A stretch of DNA of 64,000 nt, taken from Caldilineaceae bacterium. GTDB lineage: Bacteria > Chloroflexota > Anaerolineae > Caldilineales > Caldilineaceae. This document shows positions 41,303 to 49,390 of the stretch, piece after piece (the stretch's first letter is position 1; each line of letters starts with the position of its first letter). The stretch lies in NCBI GenBank assembly GCA_026645575.1, contig JAPKMW010000055.1, forward strand, positions 8,012-72,011. The letters run 5' to 3'. The notes under the pieces were generated by a model. The model made no database searches. It saw only the letters and a list, made by a program, of their open reading frames with translations, and was not told the DNA's origin. Both the position numbers and the translations under genes were made by a program.

Positions 41303-43332
41303 ACAACAAGAAGTGGCCGGCCGGCTCACTGACGGTCTATGCCCTGTTCCTCGTGACCTGGCTCTTGATCGGGTTGGCGGCCGGCGGCTGGTTTCGCGCC
41401 TGGCCGTTGGTTTTACCGTTTCTGGTGGTGGCACTGGTGGCGATGGCGCTGGCTTGGTGGCGCCAGCCTAGCCGAGAGCGGTGGACGTTGGCTGGGCTGG
41501 TGGTTGTCGGCGGCTTGCTCTATACCCCACCGGCGGAACATTTGCCGCTTTTGGGTGATTCGGCCATTTACGTCAATGAAGCAGCCTATCTAGTGCGCAC
41601 TGGCGGTCTCAGCGGCAGCTATGAACCATTGGCGGCGCTTTCACCGGATCTCCGCGATCCCTTCTATATCTCTAACAGCGAACAGCATCCGGCGACGCCG
41701 CTCCAATCCTACGCCGGTTTCATCTATGGCGGCTACTATATCACCGATCCGGCTGGGCCAACCATCCAAGCCAGCCGGCAACCATTAAGCGAAGTCTGGA
41801 TGGCGCTCTGGATGAAGTTGGTAGGCGTCTGGGGGGCGCTTTACAATACGCCGCTGTGGGGCATGGCTGGACTGGTCGTGTTGTATTTGATTGCCCGCCG
41901 CTTTGTCACCCAACCGTTGGCGATCTGGGCAGCGTTGCTCCTGGGCGTCAGTTACCCACAAATTCATTTTTCAAAAGCGCCCTACGCTGAAATCCCCGGC
42001 CAGTTTTGGACATTGCTTGGCATTTATTTTGCGCTGTGCTGGATCGAGACGCGACGGCCGTGGCAATTGGTGACAGTGCTGCTCTGTTGGGCAACCGCCT
42101 GGTCGGGGCGGATCGATGCATTGCTACTGTTGAGCGGGGTCGGTGTGCTTGGCCTGATGGCGGCTACCTGGCGGGAAGGGAAATCACTACGTTGGGCCAT
42201 TGCCGCCACGCCGCTGTGCGCACTGCTCATCTGGCTGGCGGCCAATCGACCCTATGTTGGCGCAACCAGCGAAATCGTTCATCTGTTCTGGCCCTGGTTT
42301 GGCACGGCGCTACTGACTTTGCTCCTGGCGTTGCCGCTGGTCGTAGCCCTCTTCTGGTTTACCGGGCGATGGTGGCAACGCTGGCTACAACGGCTGGCGC
42401 CGGCGCTCCATCTGCTGCTCTTTGCAGCCGTACTCTTTGTCGTCGGCTGGTCGACCATCCCCAACCCGTGGCGCGTGGCCGAAGTAACGCGGCGCTATCA
42501 GGAGATCGTCTGGTTTAGCAGCTACTACCTGACACCGCTCTTCTTCTGGCTGGCATTGGCGGGGATCGGCTGGCTCTTCTGGCGTGGCTATGGGGCCAAA
42601 GAGTTACTCTTGTTGACGATGGCGTTGACGCTGAGCGCGCTCTTTTTCATAGATTACACGGTGGCGCCGGTCTATCCGGTGGCGCTGCGGCGGTTGATCA
42701 GTGATGTGTTGCCCCTGTTAAGTGTGCTGGCCGCCATTGCCGTTGAGGCGATTGCGACCCCACCCCAGCCCTTTCCAGTTTGGGGAGGGGGCCGTCTCAG
42801 GGACAAACGTTCCCTCCCCAGTTTGGGGAGCGGGAGCCCCAACAGGGCGCGGGTGGGGTTGGCATCTGTGGTGGGGTTGGTGGCGCTGGGCTGGATGGGA
42901 TGGCTCGGTTGGCCAGTGGTATGGCAGGAAGAGGGCAAGGGTTCGTTGGTCTTTATTCAGGAACTACACGAAGCATTACCAGCGGATGGCGTCTTTTTCT
43001 TTGAAAATCAGGATGACAATTCATGGATTGGCTGGCTGGCGGCGCCGCTCTATTCGCTCTATGGCGATTGGGCGCTGCGCTTGGAGAGTGATGAACCAGA
43101 CCTAGCGTTATTGGCGCAGGCCATCAGCGAATTTCGCGCCGGCGGACGGGCCGTTTATCTGGTGAGCCAACACAACCCACTACCGGCCACGCTGTTACCG
43201 CCCGACCTCACTGCCACCCTTGTGTTGGAACGGCTCTGGCAATCAAGCTTGATCGGCCAGACCCGTGCGCCCTATCCCCCCCCCTACTGGGAGTTCGCCC
43301 ATCCCGTTTATTTTTTTAAGATTGAGGAATGA
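41299..43332 (+). CDS. Multi-pass membrane glycosyltransferase-like protein (GT39/ArnT type)
   Basis: A 677-residue protein with about a dozen hydrophobic helices. The first outer loop has LPLLGDSAIYVNEAAYLVRT, matching the acidic pair and helix of polyprenol-sugar-dependent GT-C enzymes; a second part contains FSKAPYAEIPGQFWTLLGIY. It would transfer sugars from a lipid carrier on the outer face. A GC-rich palindromic insert at 42757-42859 codes for about 34 Pro/Gly/Arg-rich residues within the loop before the last helix, in frame. ATGA overlaps join it to both neighbours. Confidence 0.72.
   Translation: MNNKKWPAGSLTVYALFLVTWLLIGLAAGGWFRAWPLVLPFLVVALVAMALAWWRQPSRERWTLAGLVVVGGLLYTPPAEHLPLLGDSAIYVNEAAYLVRTGGLSGSYEPLAALSPDLRDPFYISNSEQHPATPLQSYAGFIYGGYYITDPAGPTIQASRQPLSEVWMALWMKLVGVWGALYNTPLWGMAGLVVLYLIARRFVTQPLAIWAALLLGVSYPQIHFSKAPYAEIPGQFWTLLGIYFALCWIETRRPWQLVTVLLCWATAWSGRIDALLLLSGVGVLGLMAATWREGKSLRWAIAATPLCALLIWLAANRPYVGATSEIVHLFWPWFGTALLTLLLALPLVVALFWFTGRWWQRWLQRLAPALHLLLFAAVLFVVGWSTIPNPWRVAEVTRRYQEIVWFSSYYLTPLFFWLALAGIGWLFWRGYGAKELLLLTMALTLSALFFIDYTVAPVYPVALRRLISDVLPLLSVLAAIAVEAIATPPQPFPVWGGGRLRDKRSLPSLGSGSPNRARVGLASVVGLVALGWMGWLGWPVVWQEEGKGSLVFIQELHEALPADGVFFFENQDDNSWIGWLAAPLYSLYGDWALRLESDEPDLALLAQAISEFRAGGRAVYLVSQHNPLPATLLPPDLTATLVLERLWQSSLIGQTRAPYPPPYWEFAHPVYFFKIEE
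42757..42859. repeat. GC-rich palindromic element inserted in frame in a coding sequence, copy A
   Basis: ACCCCACCCC at the left end and GGGTGGGGT at the right flank an interior with CTCCCCAGTTTGGGGAG. The last 50 bases match copy B at 47387-47520 closely. Encoded residues (WGGGRLRDKRSLPSLGSG) look like a translated palindrome, not part of the fold. Confidence 0.8.
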
Positions 43333-44123
43333 TGATGGCTTTGACAAAATTCTTTACCTTGTTCAAGCGAGCGAGCCGTCAACAACAGCATCAACCTGTA
43401 ACAAGCCCCCAAGCCGCTCAGCCACATGCCCAAGGCGCCGAAAGCGCCTGGGAAAGTGGGATTGGCGAAGAAGTGGGCTTTTGGGAGTATTGGTTAGCCA
43501 ATGACGGCGCCGAGTATGCCGAAGATTTCCGCTTTCGCTTTGCCAAGGATTCCCTCCTGCAAGAGCATATTACCGCTGTGCTGCCGCTATCCTTCGGTAA
43601 AACAGTGCAGATCCTCGATGTCGGCGCCGGGCCGTTGACCTACTTGGGCAAACAGTGGCCGGGCCATACTGTGCAAATTACGGCCATTGATCCGTTGGCC
43701 GAAACGTATGATAAACTGTTACAAAAGTATCGGCTGACACCACCGGTCCGCACCCACCAAGGGGAGGGCGAGCGCTTAGTCGAACAGTTTGGCGAGGATC
43801 GCTTTGATCTCGTTCACGCCCGCAATTGTATTGATCATGGTTATGACCCCTGTCGGGCGATTGAACAGATGGTGGCCGTGACAAAACCAGGCGGGTTGGT
43901 CTATATGCACCATGCCGTCGATGAGGCCAAAGCCCAGAATTTTCAAGGTTTTCATCGCTGGAATTTGTTTAGCAAAGAGGGCGATCTCTTTGTGGGTAAT
44001 CTGACGCGCGAAATTAATGTAAGCGCCGTGTTACAGCCACTGGCCGACGTCGAAACGCAATTATTCGACGACGGTATCTGGATGATCAATCTGATTCGTA
44101 AGCGGGCAAAGACAGCAGGATAA
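43329..44123 (+). CDS. Class I SAM-dependent methyltransferase
   Basis: A 264-residue protein. After a Gln-rich 40-residue head it has a FWEYWLANDGAEYAEDFRFR region and motif I QILDVGAGPLTYLGKQWPG near residue 94, then AIDPLAE with the acidic ribose ligand and HARNCIDHGYDPCRAIEQM. The whole resembles small methyltransferases in polysaccharide clusters. The substrate is unknown. It starts within the stop of the previous gene (ATGATG) and ends 12 bases before the next methyltransferase. Confidence 0.82.
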   Translation: MMMALTKFFTLFKRASRQQQHQPVTSPQAAQPHAQGAESAWESGIGEEVGFWEYWLANDGAEYAEDFRFRFAKDSLLQEHITAVLPLSFGKTVQILDVGAGPLTYLGKQWPGHTVQITAIDPLAETYDKLLQKYRLTPPVRTHQGEGERLVEQFGEDRFDLVHARNCIDHGYDPCRAIEQMVAVTKPGGLVYMHHAVDEAKAQNFQGFHRWNLFSKEGDLFVGNLTREINVSAVLQPLADVETQLFDDGIWMINLIRKRAKTAG

Positions 44124-44135
44124 AGGGTACCACTT

Positions 44136-44750
44136 ATGCGCATGGCAGCAGTTGAACATGCTTTGGCAACGTTGGCGCGGTTACACGTTGACTATGGAAC
44201 GGCCAACAGTATTGATGTAGGCGGCACCAAACAGGTCTGGTTGAGTGTACCGCGCCGCACACCAGTGACCTTTGGCGAGCGGCTTAAACAGCGCATTGGG
44301 CAACAATTAGGGGTCAATGTGCCAATCGCAACGACCGAGGTGATTGTAACGGATAACCCGTTGCTCACCCGTGTGCCGCGGCTGCAATTTTTTGATCGCG
44401 GCTTTAACACGGATGCGCTCGGCGCCGAGGTCGATACCACCGGCGACTTTTTGTGCGAGGAGGATGTGCGCCCCTTTCTCGACACCTTTGATCTCATCTT
44501 CTGCTTTGATACACTGGAGCATGTGAGCGATCCCTTTACCTTTTGTCGCAATCTGGTGCGCATTGCCAAGCCGGGCGGCGTGATCTACCTGGCAACGGTC
44601 TTCTCTTGGGAGTATCATCCATCGCCCCAGGATTATTACCGCTTTTCGCCGGAGGGCTTGCGCGAATGTTTTGCCCGCAGTGAAGGGAACGTGCTAGATT
44701 ATGGCTGGCATGAGAAAGAAGTTAGTGTCTACATTTGTGTACAACGGTGA
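44136..44750 (+). CDS. Class I SAM-dependent methyltransferase-like protein
   Basis: A 204-residue protein with the methyltransferase-11 style centre DLIFCFDTLEHVSDPFTFCR and KPGGVIYLATVFSWEYHPSP. The motif I region is unusual: SIDVGGTKQVWLSV near the N-terminus lacks the GxGxG of typical SAM-binding loops, so catalytic competence is uncertain. DYYRFSPEGLRE near the C-terminus is common in glycan-cluster methyltransferases. The stop codon TGA is part of the adjacent gtgagaca repeat. Confidence 0.72.
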   Translation: MRMAAVEHALATLARLHVDYGTANSIDVGGTKQVWLSVPRRTPVTFGERLKQRIGQQLGVNVPIATTEVIVTDNPLLTRVPRLQFFDRGFNTDALGAEVDTTGDFLCEEDVRPFLDTFDLIFCFDTLEHVSDPFTFCRNLVRIAKPGGVIYLATVFSWEYHPSPQDYYRFSPEGLRECFARSEGNVLDYGWHEKEVSVYICVQR

Positions 44751-44833
44751 GACAGTGAGACAGTAAGTCAGTGAATCAGTGGGCGCAATGCCTTACTGTC
44801 TCACTGTTTCACGGTTTCACTATCTCACTATCA
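44749..44833. repeat. Inverted short-tandem-repeat array (GTGAGACA units)
   Basis: Units gtgagaca/gtaagtca/gtgaatca are mirrored by tactgtctcactgtttcac and tatctcac. It supplies the stop codon of the preceding gene. Confidence 0.85.
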
Positions 44834-44850
44834 TAGATCGGTCTCCCACT

Positions 44851-46707
44851 ATGCTATACTTCACGAAGATGCCTCGGTTCTGGCTTTGGTCACCGCTTTT
44901 ACTCATGGCCGCCGCCCTGATTTTATGGAGTAACAGCCCCTATGATGTCGATGACGCGCCGATTACCTACCGCTACGCCGAGCGCTTAGCTGGCGGGCAT
45001 GGTTTTACGTACAACGACGGCGAAGCGATCTTAGGCACCAGCACGCCGCTCTATACGCTGCTCCTGGCCGGCTTGCGGTTGACGGGCGTCACCATTCCCC
45101 AGGCGAGCAATGTCATCAACTTTGTCAGCAGCCTGGCTGTCATTTGGGTCACCATGACCCTCACGGCGGAGGTGAGCGGCTCAGTAGTGGCTGGCGCCCT
45201 GGCGGCGCTCTACCTCATGTTGCAAGGCGCCTTTCTGCGCTTTACCATGTCCGGCATGGAGACGCCGCTCTACACACTGTTGATCATGGCAACTTTTCTC
45301 TTGGCAGTGCGCCAACGCCCGCAGTGGGCGGCGGTCTTGGCGGGGCTGGCCTTTATCATGCGGCTGGATGGGCTGGCCGTAGGCGGCGCCTTGTTCTTGG
45401 GCCTTTGGCTCCAGCGCAAGAAGTTGCCTTTCAGCGAAGGGCTGCTCTACTTGGCTGTGCTGTTGCCGTGGCTGCTCTTTGCCTTTTGGTACTTTGGCTC
45501 GCCCATTCCCCTCTCCATGACGGCCAAACAACATCACCTAGAGGCAAGCGGTGGCGACCGTTACTGGATCTGGCGCCATCTCTTTATCACCGCGCTCGGC
45601 GCCCCCCGTTTCTTGTTGCCGCTAGCCTTGCCGGGGCTGCTCCTCTGCTACCGGCAAAATCGCCAAAACCGCGAATGGTTGATCCCTTTGCTTTGGTTGC
45701 TGGCATATTTAGTCGCTTACACCGTAGTGGGGATCGACTTTTATGAGTGGTATTTAATGCCGGTCTACCCCATCTTGGCCCTGTTGATTGGTGTTGGTCT
45801 ATGGCTGGTTCTCAAGGCGATTCAGGCGCAACTGGCGCCGTTGCCGTTGCCATTGGTTGCCCCTACGACGGCGTTGCTGGTATTGGCGCTCTGGCTCTGG
45901 CCCTATCAGCAGTACATGGTCAATTCGGTCCGCGGCTACAAAGAGTATCTGCAAGTGATCGAAGGGAGTCGCGTGCAAGCTGGTCAGTGGTTGCTGGCCT
46001 ATGCCCCGCCGACAAGCAAGGTGCTAACCGGCGCCATTGGCCATGTGGGTTATACGTCCGGCCTGTACATCATTGATAGCGCCGGTTTGATCACACCAGC
46101 GACGCTGATGAAACAACTGCGCCCCGACTACTATGTCTTAGGCGGTGCGCCAGGGGATCGGGCCTGTGGTGCGCTCAAGGATTTTGATACAAAGAACTTT
46201 GCTGTGCCGCTGGGGTACGCGCTAATCAGCGGTTGCAACTTACCGGCGCTGGGTTCATTTGGCGGCTTCACCCTAGCCAATGGTCGCATTACCAACTGGG
46301 TGCGCAGCGCCAAGGGACAATGGCAGGCCGGGCCAGGGTTATACCTGGAAACGCAGTGGTTAATCGACGCGCCACAACCGGAGCGCTGGACGCTCTATGT
46401 CCATTTTACCGACAGCACCGGCAAGACCTTGTTCCAGGCCGACCATGAACTTGGGTTGCAAATTGACCGTTCGGTGCTTGCCCCCTCCGCTTGGGACGCA
46501 ACTCAGCGGATTTATGGCTATACTGAAATGCCGGCTGAATGGACCACCCAACAGGGCAACGTTGCGGCTATCCGGGTCGGCCTCTGGAACCCAGAAACAG
46601 GGGAGCATTTCCCGTCGCAACCCGGTTATCACACTGTTGATGAAAGTGGCCGGTTGGTGATACCAGTGCAGGGGGGCGAGATTCCACCCCCGGTAAAATC
46701 GTCATGA
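44851..46707 (+). CDS. Multi-pass membrane glycosyltransferase-like protein
   Basis: A 618-residue protein with about ten hydrophobic helices in the first two thirds and a soluble beta-rich C-terminus. YDVDDAPITYRYAERLAGGH after the first helix, followed by FTYNDGEAILGTSTPLYTLL, is the acidic outer-loop motif of GT-C enzymes. The C-terminal part (WTLYVHFTDSTGKTLFQADH) also occurs in the next protein. It probably adds a sugar from a polyprenyl carrier outside the membrane. The start is uncertain: ATG 44851 is preferred because earlier codons lie in the repeat array. Confidence 0.72.
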   Translation: MLYFTKMPRFWLWSPLLLMAAALILWSNSPYDVDDAPITYRYAERLAGGHGFTYNDGEAILGTSTPLYTLLLAGLRLTGVTIPQASNVINFVSSLAVIWVTMTLTAEVSGSVVAGALAALYLMLQGAFLRFTMSGMETPLYTLLIMATFLLAVRQRPQWAAVLAGLAFIMRLDGLAVGGALFLGLWLQRKKLPFSEGLLYLAVLLPWLLFAFWYFGSPIPLSMTAKQHHLEASGGDRYWIWRHLFITALGAPRFLLPLALPGLLLCYRQNRQNREWLIPLLWLLAYLVAYTVVGIDFYEWYLMPVYPILALLIGVGLWLVLKAIQAQLAPLPLPLVAPTTALLVLALWLWPYQQYMVNSVRGYKEYLQVIEGSRVQAGQWLLAYAPPTSKVLTGAIGHVGYTSGLYIIDSAGLITPATLMKQLRPDYYVLGGAPGDRACGALKDFDTKNFAVPLGYALISGCNLPALGSFGGFTLANGRITNWVRSAKGQWQAGPGLYLETQWLIDAPQPERWTLYVHFTDSTGKTLFQADHELGLQIDRSVLAPSAWDATQRIYGYTEMPAEWTTQQGNVAAIRVGLWNPETGEHFPSQPGYHTVDESGRLVIPVQGGEIPPPVKSS

Positions 46708-46714
46708 GCTACGC

Positions 46715-48937
46715 ATGAAGAATCGTTTCTTGACAGTCGCAAGAATAGCAGAGCAGAGAGCCGCTGATCGACAGCGGCTGTGGGCGCGTCTGGCGCCACT
46801 CTGGCCGTTGCTGACCCTCTTCCTGCTCTTCCTCTGGTTTTATGGCCGCTTTACCCCCCAGCTCTATTTTGTCATGGATGACTACATCGAGACGCGCTAC
46901 AATCTGTCCAAACCGCTGTGGACGGTCATCGTTGACAGCTTTTCGGGCGAACTCAACTGGTCGGGCTACCGGCCATTGACCTACGCACTGCGCGCCGTTT
47001 TTTCCCAAGGGTTACGGCTGGATTATGTCAGCGGCTATTACCTTTTTGGCTTTGCGCTACATTTTGTCAACACCTGGCTGGTTTTTCATATTGCCAAACG
47101 GCTGTTGGCTCATGCGGCTTGGGCCTTTCTGGCGGCGCAGATCTTTCTGTTGCTACCTTCCCACAACGAAGCACTCTTTTACATGAGCGCCAACGCCAAC
47201 TTGTTGGGCCTGACCTTTGCGCTGATCACCGTTGCCTTGGTGTTGGCAATGAATCAGTCCGAGCAGCGGTGGTGCTATGGCTGGCTGGCCGGCTTCAGCT
47301 ATGTACTGGCAGTCCTGGCTTATGAAGTCTTGTTGCCCCTGCCCTTGCTGCTCTGGTTACTGGAGTGGCGGCTGACGGCGAAAGCCACCCCCTCCCAACC
47401 TCCCCCCAATTGGGGGAGGAGCAGTGACGGGTCCGACCCCAGTCCGGGGAAGGAGAGGGGCCATCACGGTTCCCTCCCCAGACAGGGGAGCGGGAGTCCA
47501 TTACGGGCGCGGGAGGGGGTAGCACTCCGCTTTTACGGGGCGTTGGCGCTGGTGACGGTCGTATTGCTGGTCGTGCGCTATTTGGCGATGGGGGAACGGT
47601 TGACCCATGCCCGTAGCGACTATGCTGTCAGCCTGGATTGGTTTCATATCGCGCGCGGCTATGTTATCCTTTGGGGTCAACTCTTCCTGCTCCACAGCAG
47701 CCCTTGGGAAAATTACCCGTTGTTTCAGTATCTACGCGCCTGGCTTTCACCATTCGATAGCCGCGCTCTAATCTCGATTGCGCTGATGGTGGGCTGTGGC
47801 ATGGGCTGGCTCTGGTGGCTGCGCCGGCAACGGGAACAAGAACCCCAATCCCCCCTCTACTGGTTTGAATGGAGCGTCGCCTGGCTCTATCTTTTGAGTC
47901 TACCCTTTGCCATGCTCAGTGGGCGCAACCCGGAAAATCGCTATGTCTATATTCCGTCGGTTGGCTTTGCCATTGGGCTGGCGGCGCTGTTGAGTCTGGC
48001 CTATCAAGCAGCCCGGCAGCGTCCGCTCTTGCGCAGCGGCATCCTGACCTTGCCCTTGCTCTTGGTCGTCTTCTATGGGTATACCACAGCAAGTGACGGC
48101 GTGGAGTGGACAGATGCCAGCCGACACACGGAAAGTTTTGTCACGCAGGCCCAAACGTTGCTTCCGGCCCTACCGGCGGGCAGTCAACTCTTTCAGACCG
48201 GCGTGCCTGAACATGTGGGGGCGGCCTATCTCTTTGCTAACGATAGCGCCTTTCAGAACGCCATGCAGTGGCTCTATGGTGATGACAAGCTGGCCGTGAC
48301 CGTTGGCGGCTTGCGGCTACGCGCCTACCTACGTGCTGATGACATAGATCTGACAAAAAGCTATCTGCTGGCCTACGATCCGGCTACTTACACCACACGG
48401 TTGCCCGAATGGGTCGAAGATTGTACAACCGAGATTGATTGTCTCTACTATCCCTTAGCCCCCTTTACTTTGCCGACCAATCCGGCCACCACCATTACTT
48501 TTGCGGAAGGGCTTCAGCTTCAGACACATAAACTTTCCTGGCTCTACAGCATTAACCGCGCCACAAGCGAACCCGTTCTTGTCACCTGTTGGACATTGAC
48601 CGCGCCGCCAGCCTATGACTACACCTTTTATGTCCACTTCACCGATGCCAGCGGGGAGAACACTCTAACCCAAGCCGACCATCAGTTGCGTCAAGCCTAT
48701 CCCTATGCCCCGGCCAGAGTCACCACCCGTGGCTGGCCGCTTAACACGCCGGTCTGTGACCTCACCAATCTCACCGACGCCTTTACCCCGCCCACCGGTG
48801 GCGCCCCAGCGTCTGTGCGTGGCGGCGTCTGGATCCCCGACACCGGCGCCCATCTGACGCCAATAACGGTCACCGGTTATGAATTTGACCAGGCAGGACG
48901 CATCATCTTCCCCATCACGCCGGAAATGTTGCCATGA
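46715..48937 (+). CDS. Large multi-pass membrane protein, GT-C-like, with C-terminal beta domain
   Basis: A 740-residue protein with about eleven hydrophobic helices and the outer-loop motif YFVMDDYIETRYNLSK, resembling dolichyl-phosphate-mannose-type transferases. The last 150 residues form a beta-rich domain with YTFYVHFTDASGENTLTQADHQ, parallel to the preceding protein (VHFTDSTG...FQADH), so these two genes share a C-terminal module. A GC-rich palindrome at 47387-47520 is inserted in frame after helix 6 and adds about 45 Pro/Gly/Ser/Arg-rich residues. It starts 7 bases after the preceding stop. Confidence 0.7.
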   Translation: MKNRFLTVARIAEQRAADRQRLWARLAPLWPLLTLFLLFLWFYGRFTPQLYFVMDDYIETRYNLSKPLWTVIVDSFSGELNWSGYRPLTYALRAVFSQGLRLDYVSGYYLFGFALHFVNTWLVFHIAKRLLAHAAWAFLAAQIFLLLPSHNEALFYMSANANLLGLTFALITVALVLAMNQSEQRWCYGWLAGFSYVLAVLAYEVLLPLPLLLWLLEWRLTAKATPSQPPPNWGRSSDGSDPSPGKERGHHGSLPRQGSGSPLRAREGVALRFYGALALVTVVLLVVRYLAMGERLTHARSDYAVSLDWFHIARGYVILWGQLFLLHSSPWENYPLFQYLRAWLSPFDSRALISIALMVGCGMGWLWWLRRQREQEPQSPLYWFEWSVAWLYLLSLPFAMLSGRNPENRYVYIPSVGFAIGLAALLSLAYQAARQRPLLRSGILTLPLLLVVFYGYTTASDGVEWTDASRHTESFVTQAQTLLPALPAGSQLFQTGVPEHVGAAYLFANDSAFQNAMQWLYGDDKLAVTVGGLRLRAYLRADDIDLTKSYLLAYDPATYTTRLPEWVEDCTTEIDCLYYPLAPFTLPTNPATTITFAEGLQLQTHKLSWLYSINRATSEPVLVTCWTLTAPPAYDYTFYVHFTDASGENTLTQADHQLRQAYPYAPARVTTRGWPLNTPVCDLTNLTDAFTPPTGGAPASVRGGVWIPDTGAHLTPITVTGYEFDQAGRIIFPITPEMLP
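47387..47520. repeat. GC-rich palindromic element inserted in frame in a coding sequence, copy B
   Basis: Perfect 10-bp terminal inverted repeats ACCCCCTCCC and GGGAGGGGGT, with inner palindromes CCCCCAATTGGGGG and CTCCCCAGACAGGGGAG. It shares its 3' half with copy A at 42757-42859. Confidence 0.82.
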
Positions 48938-48984
48938 CAGACAGGGATTTAGGGGGCGCGGATTGTTCTGAGGCTATGCTGGTT

Positions 48985-49041
48985 GCTCCTAGCCAGTCCG
49001 TGACTAGCGACGGGGCCGCCAGTCACGGACTGGCTAGGAGC
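48985..49041. repeat. REP-like palindrome, GCTCGTAGCC family
   Basis: GCTCCTAGCCAGTCCGTGAC and the complement around an 11-base centre, with one arm mismatch (CTAGCG). Confidence 0.85.
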
Positions 49042-49283
49042 GGGCTGGTGAATCACCCAAATCCGCGTCTGTCTCCCAGAACATCCGATCCACGATGTCT
49101 ATACGCAAATCCTACGCTTACAACACCCTAACAACCGCTGCTTGCAGTTTGTTTTATTGCTCGATCTGATGATACACTTTTAGGCGTAGTCCCTGTACGC
49201 TGCTATCAACTTTCAAATCCACCTTTACCTTCACGTCGCCCCTAGGGTTTGCGTTGGCAGCAGCATGGTGAGTTTTGTGTAAA

Positions 49284-49365
49284 AGTAACGATTCAGCTCG
49301 CAGCCAGTCCGTGACTGGCGTCTGGACGCCAGTCACGGACTGGCTGCGAGCGAGCTGAATCGTTA
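49284..49365. repeat. REP-like palindrome with extended arms
   Basis: The core GCTCGCAGCCAGTCCGTGAC is enlarged outward by GTAACGATTCA and its complement, so nearly 40 bp can pair around a short loop. It ends 26 bases before the next start codon. Confidence 0.88.
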
Positions 49366-49390
49366 CATGTAGAGAAGGAAATTGTTTTTC

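Larger units (their letters stand above)
48938..49390. other. Gene-free stretch with two REP-like palindromes
   Basis: Between the two plus-strand genes I see only the palindromes at 48985-49041 and 49284-49365. A reverse frame at 49154-49444 crosses the second palindrome and the start of the next gene and is not credited. A transcript running through would carry two very stable hairpins. Confidence 0.6.
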
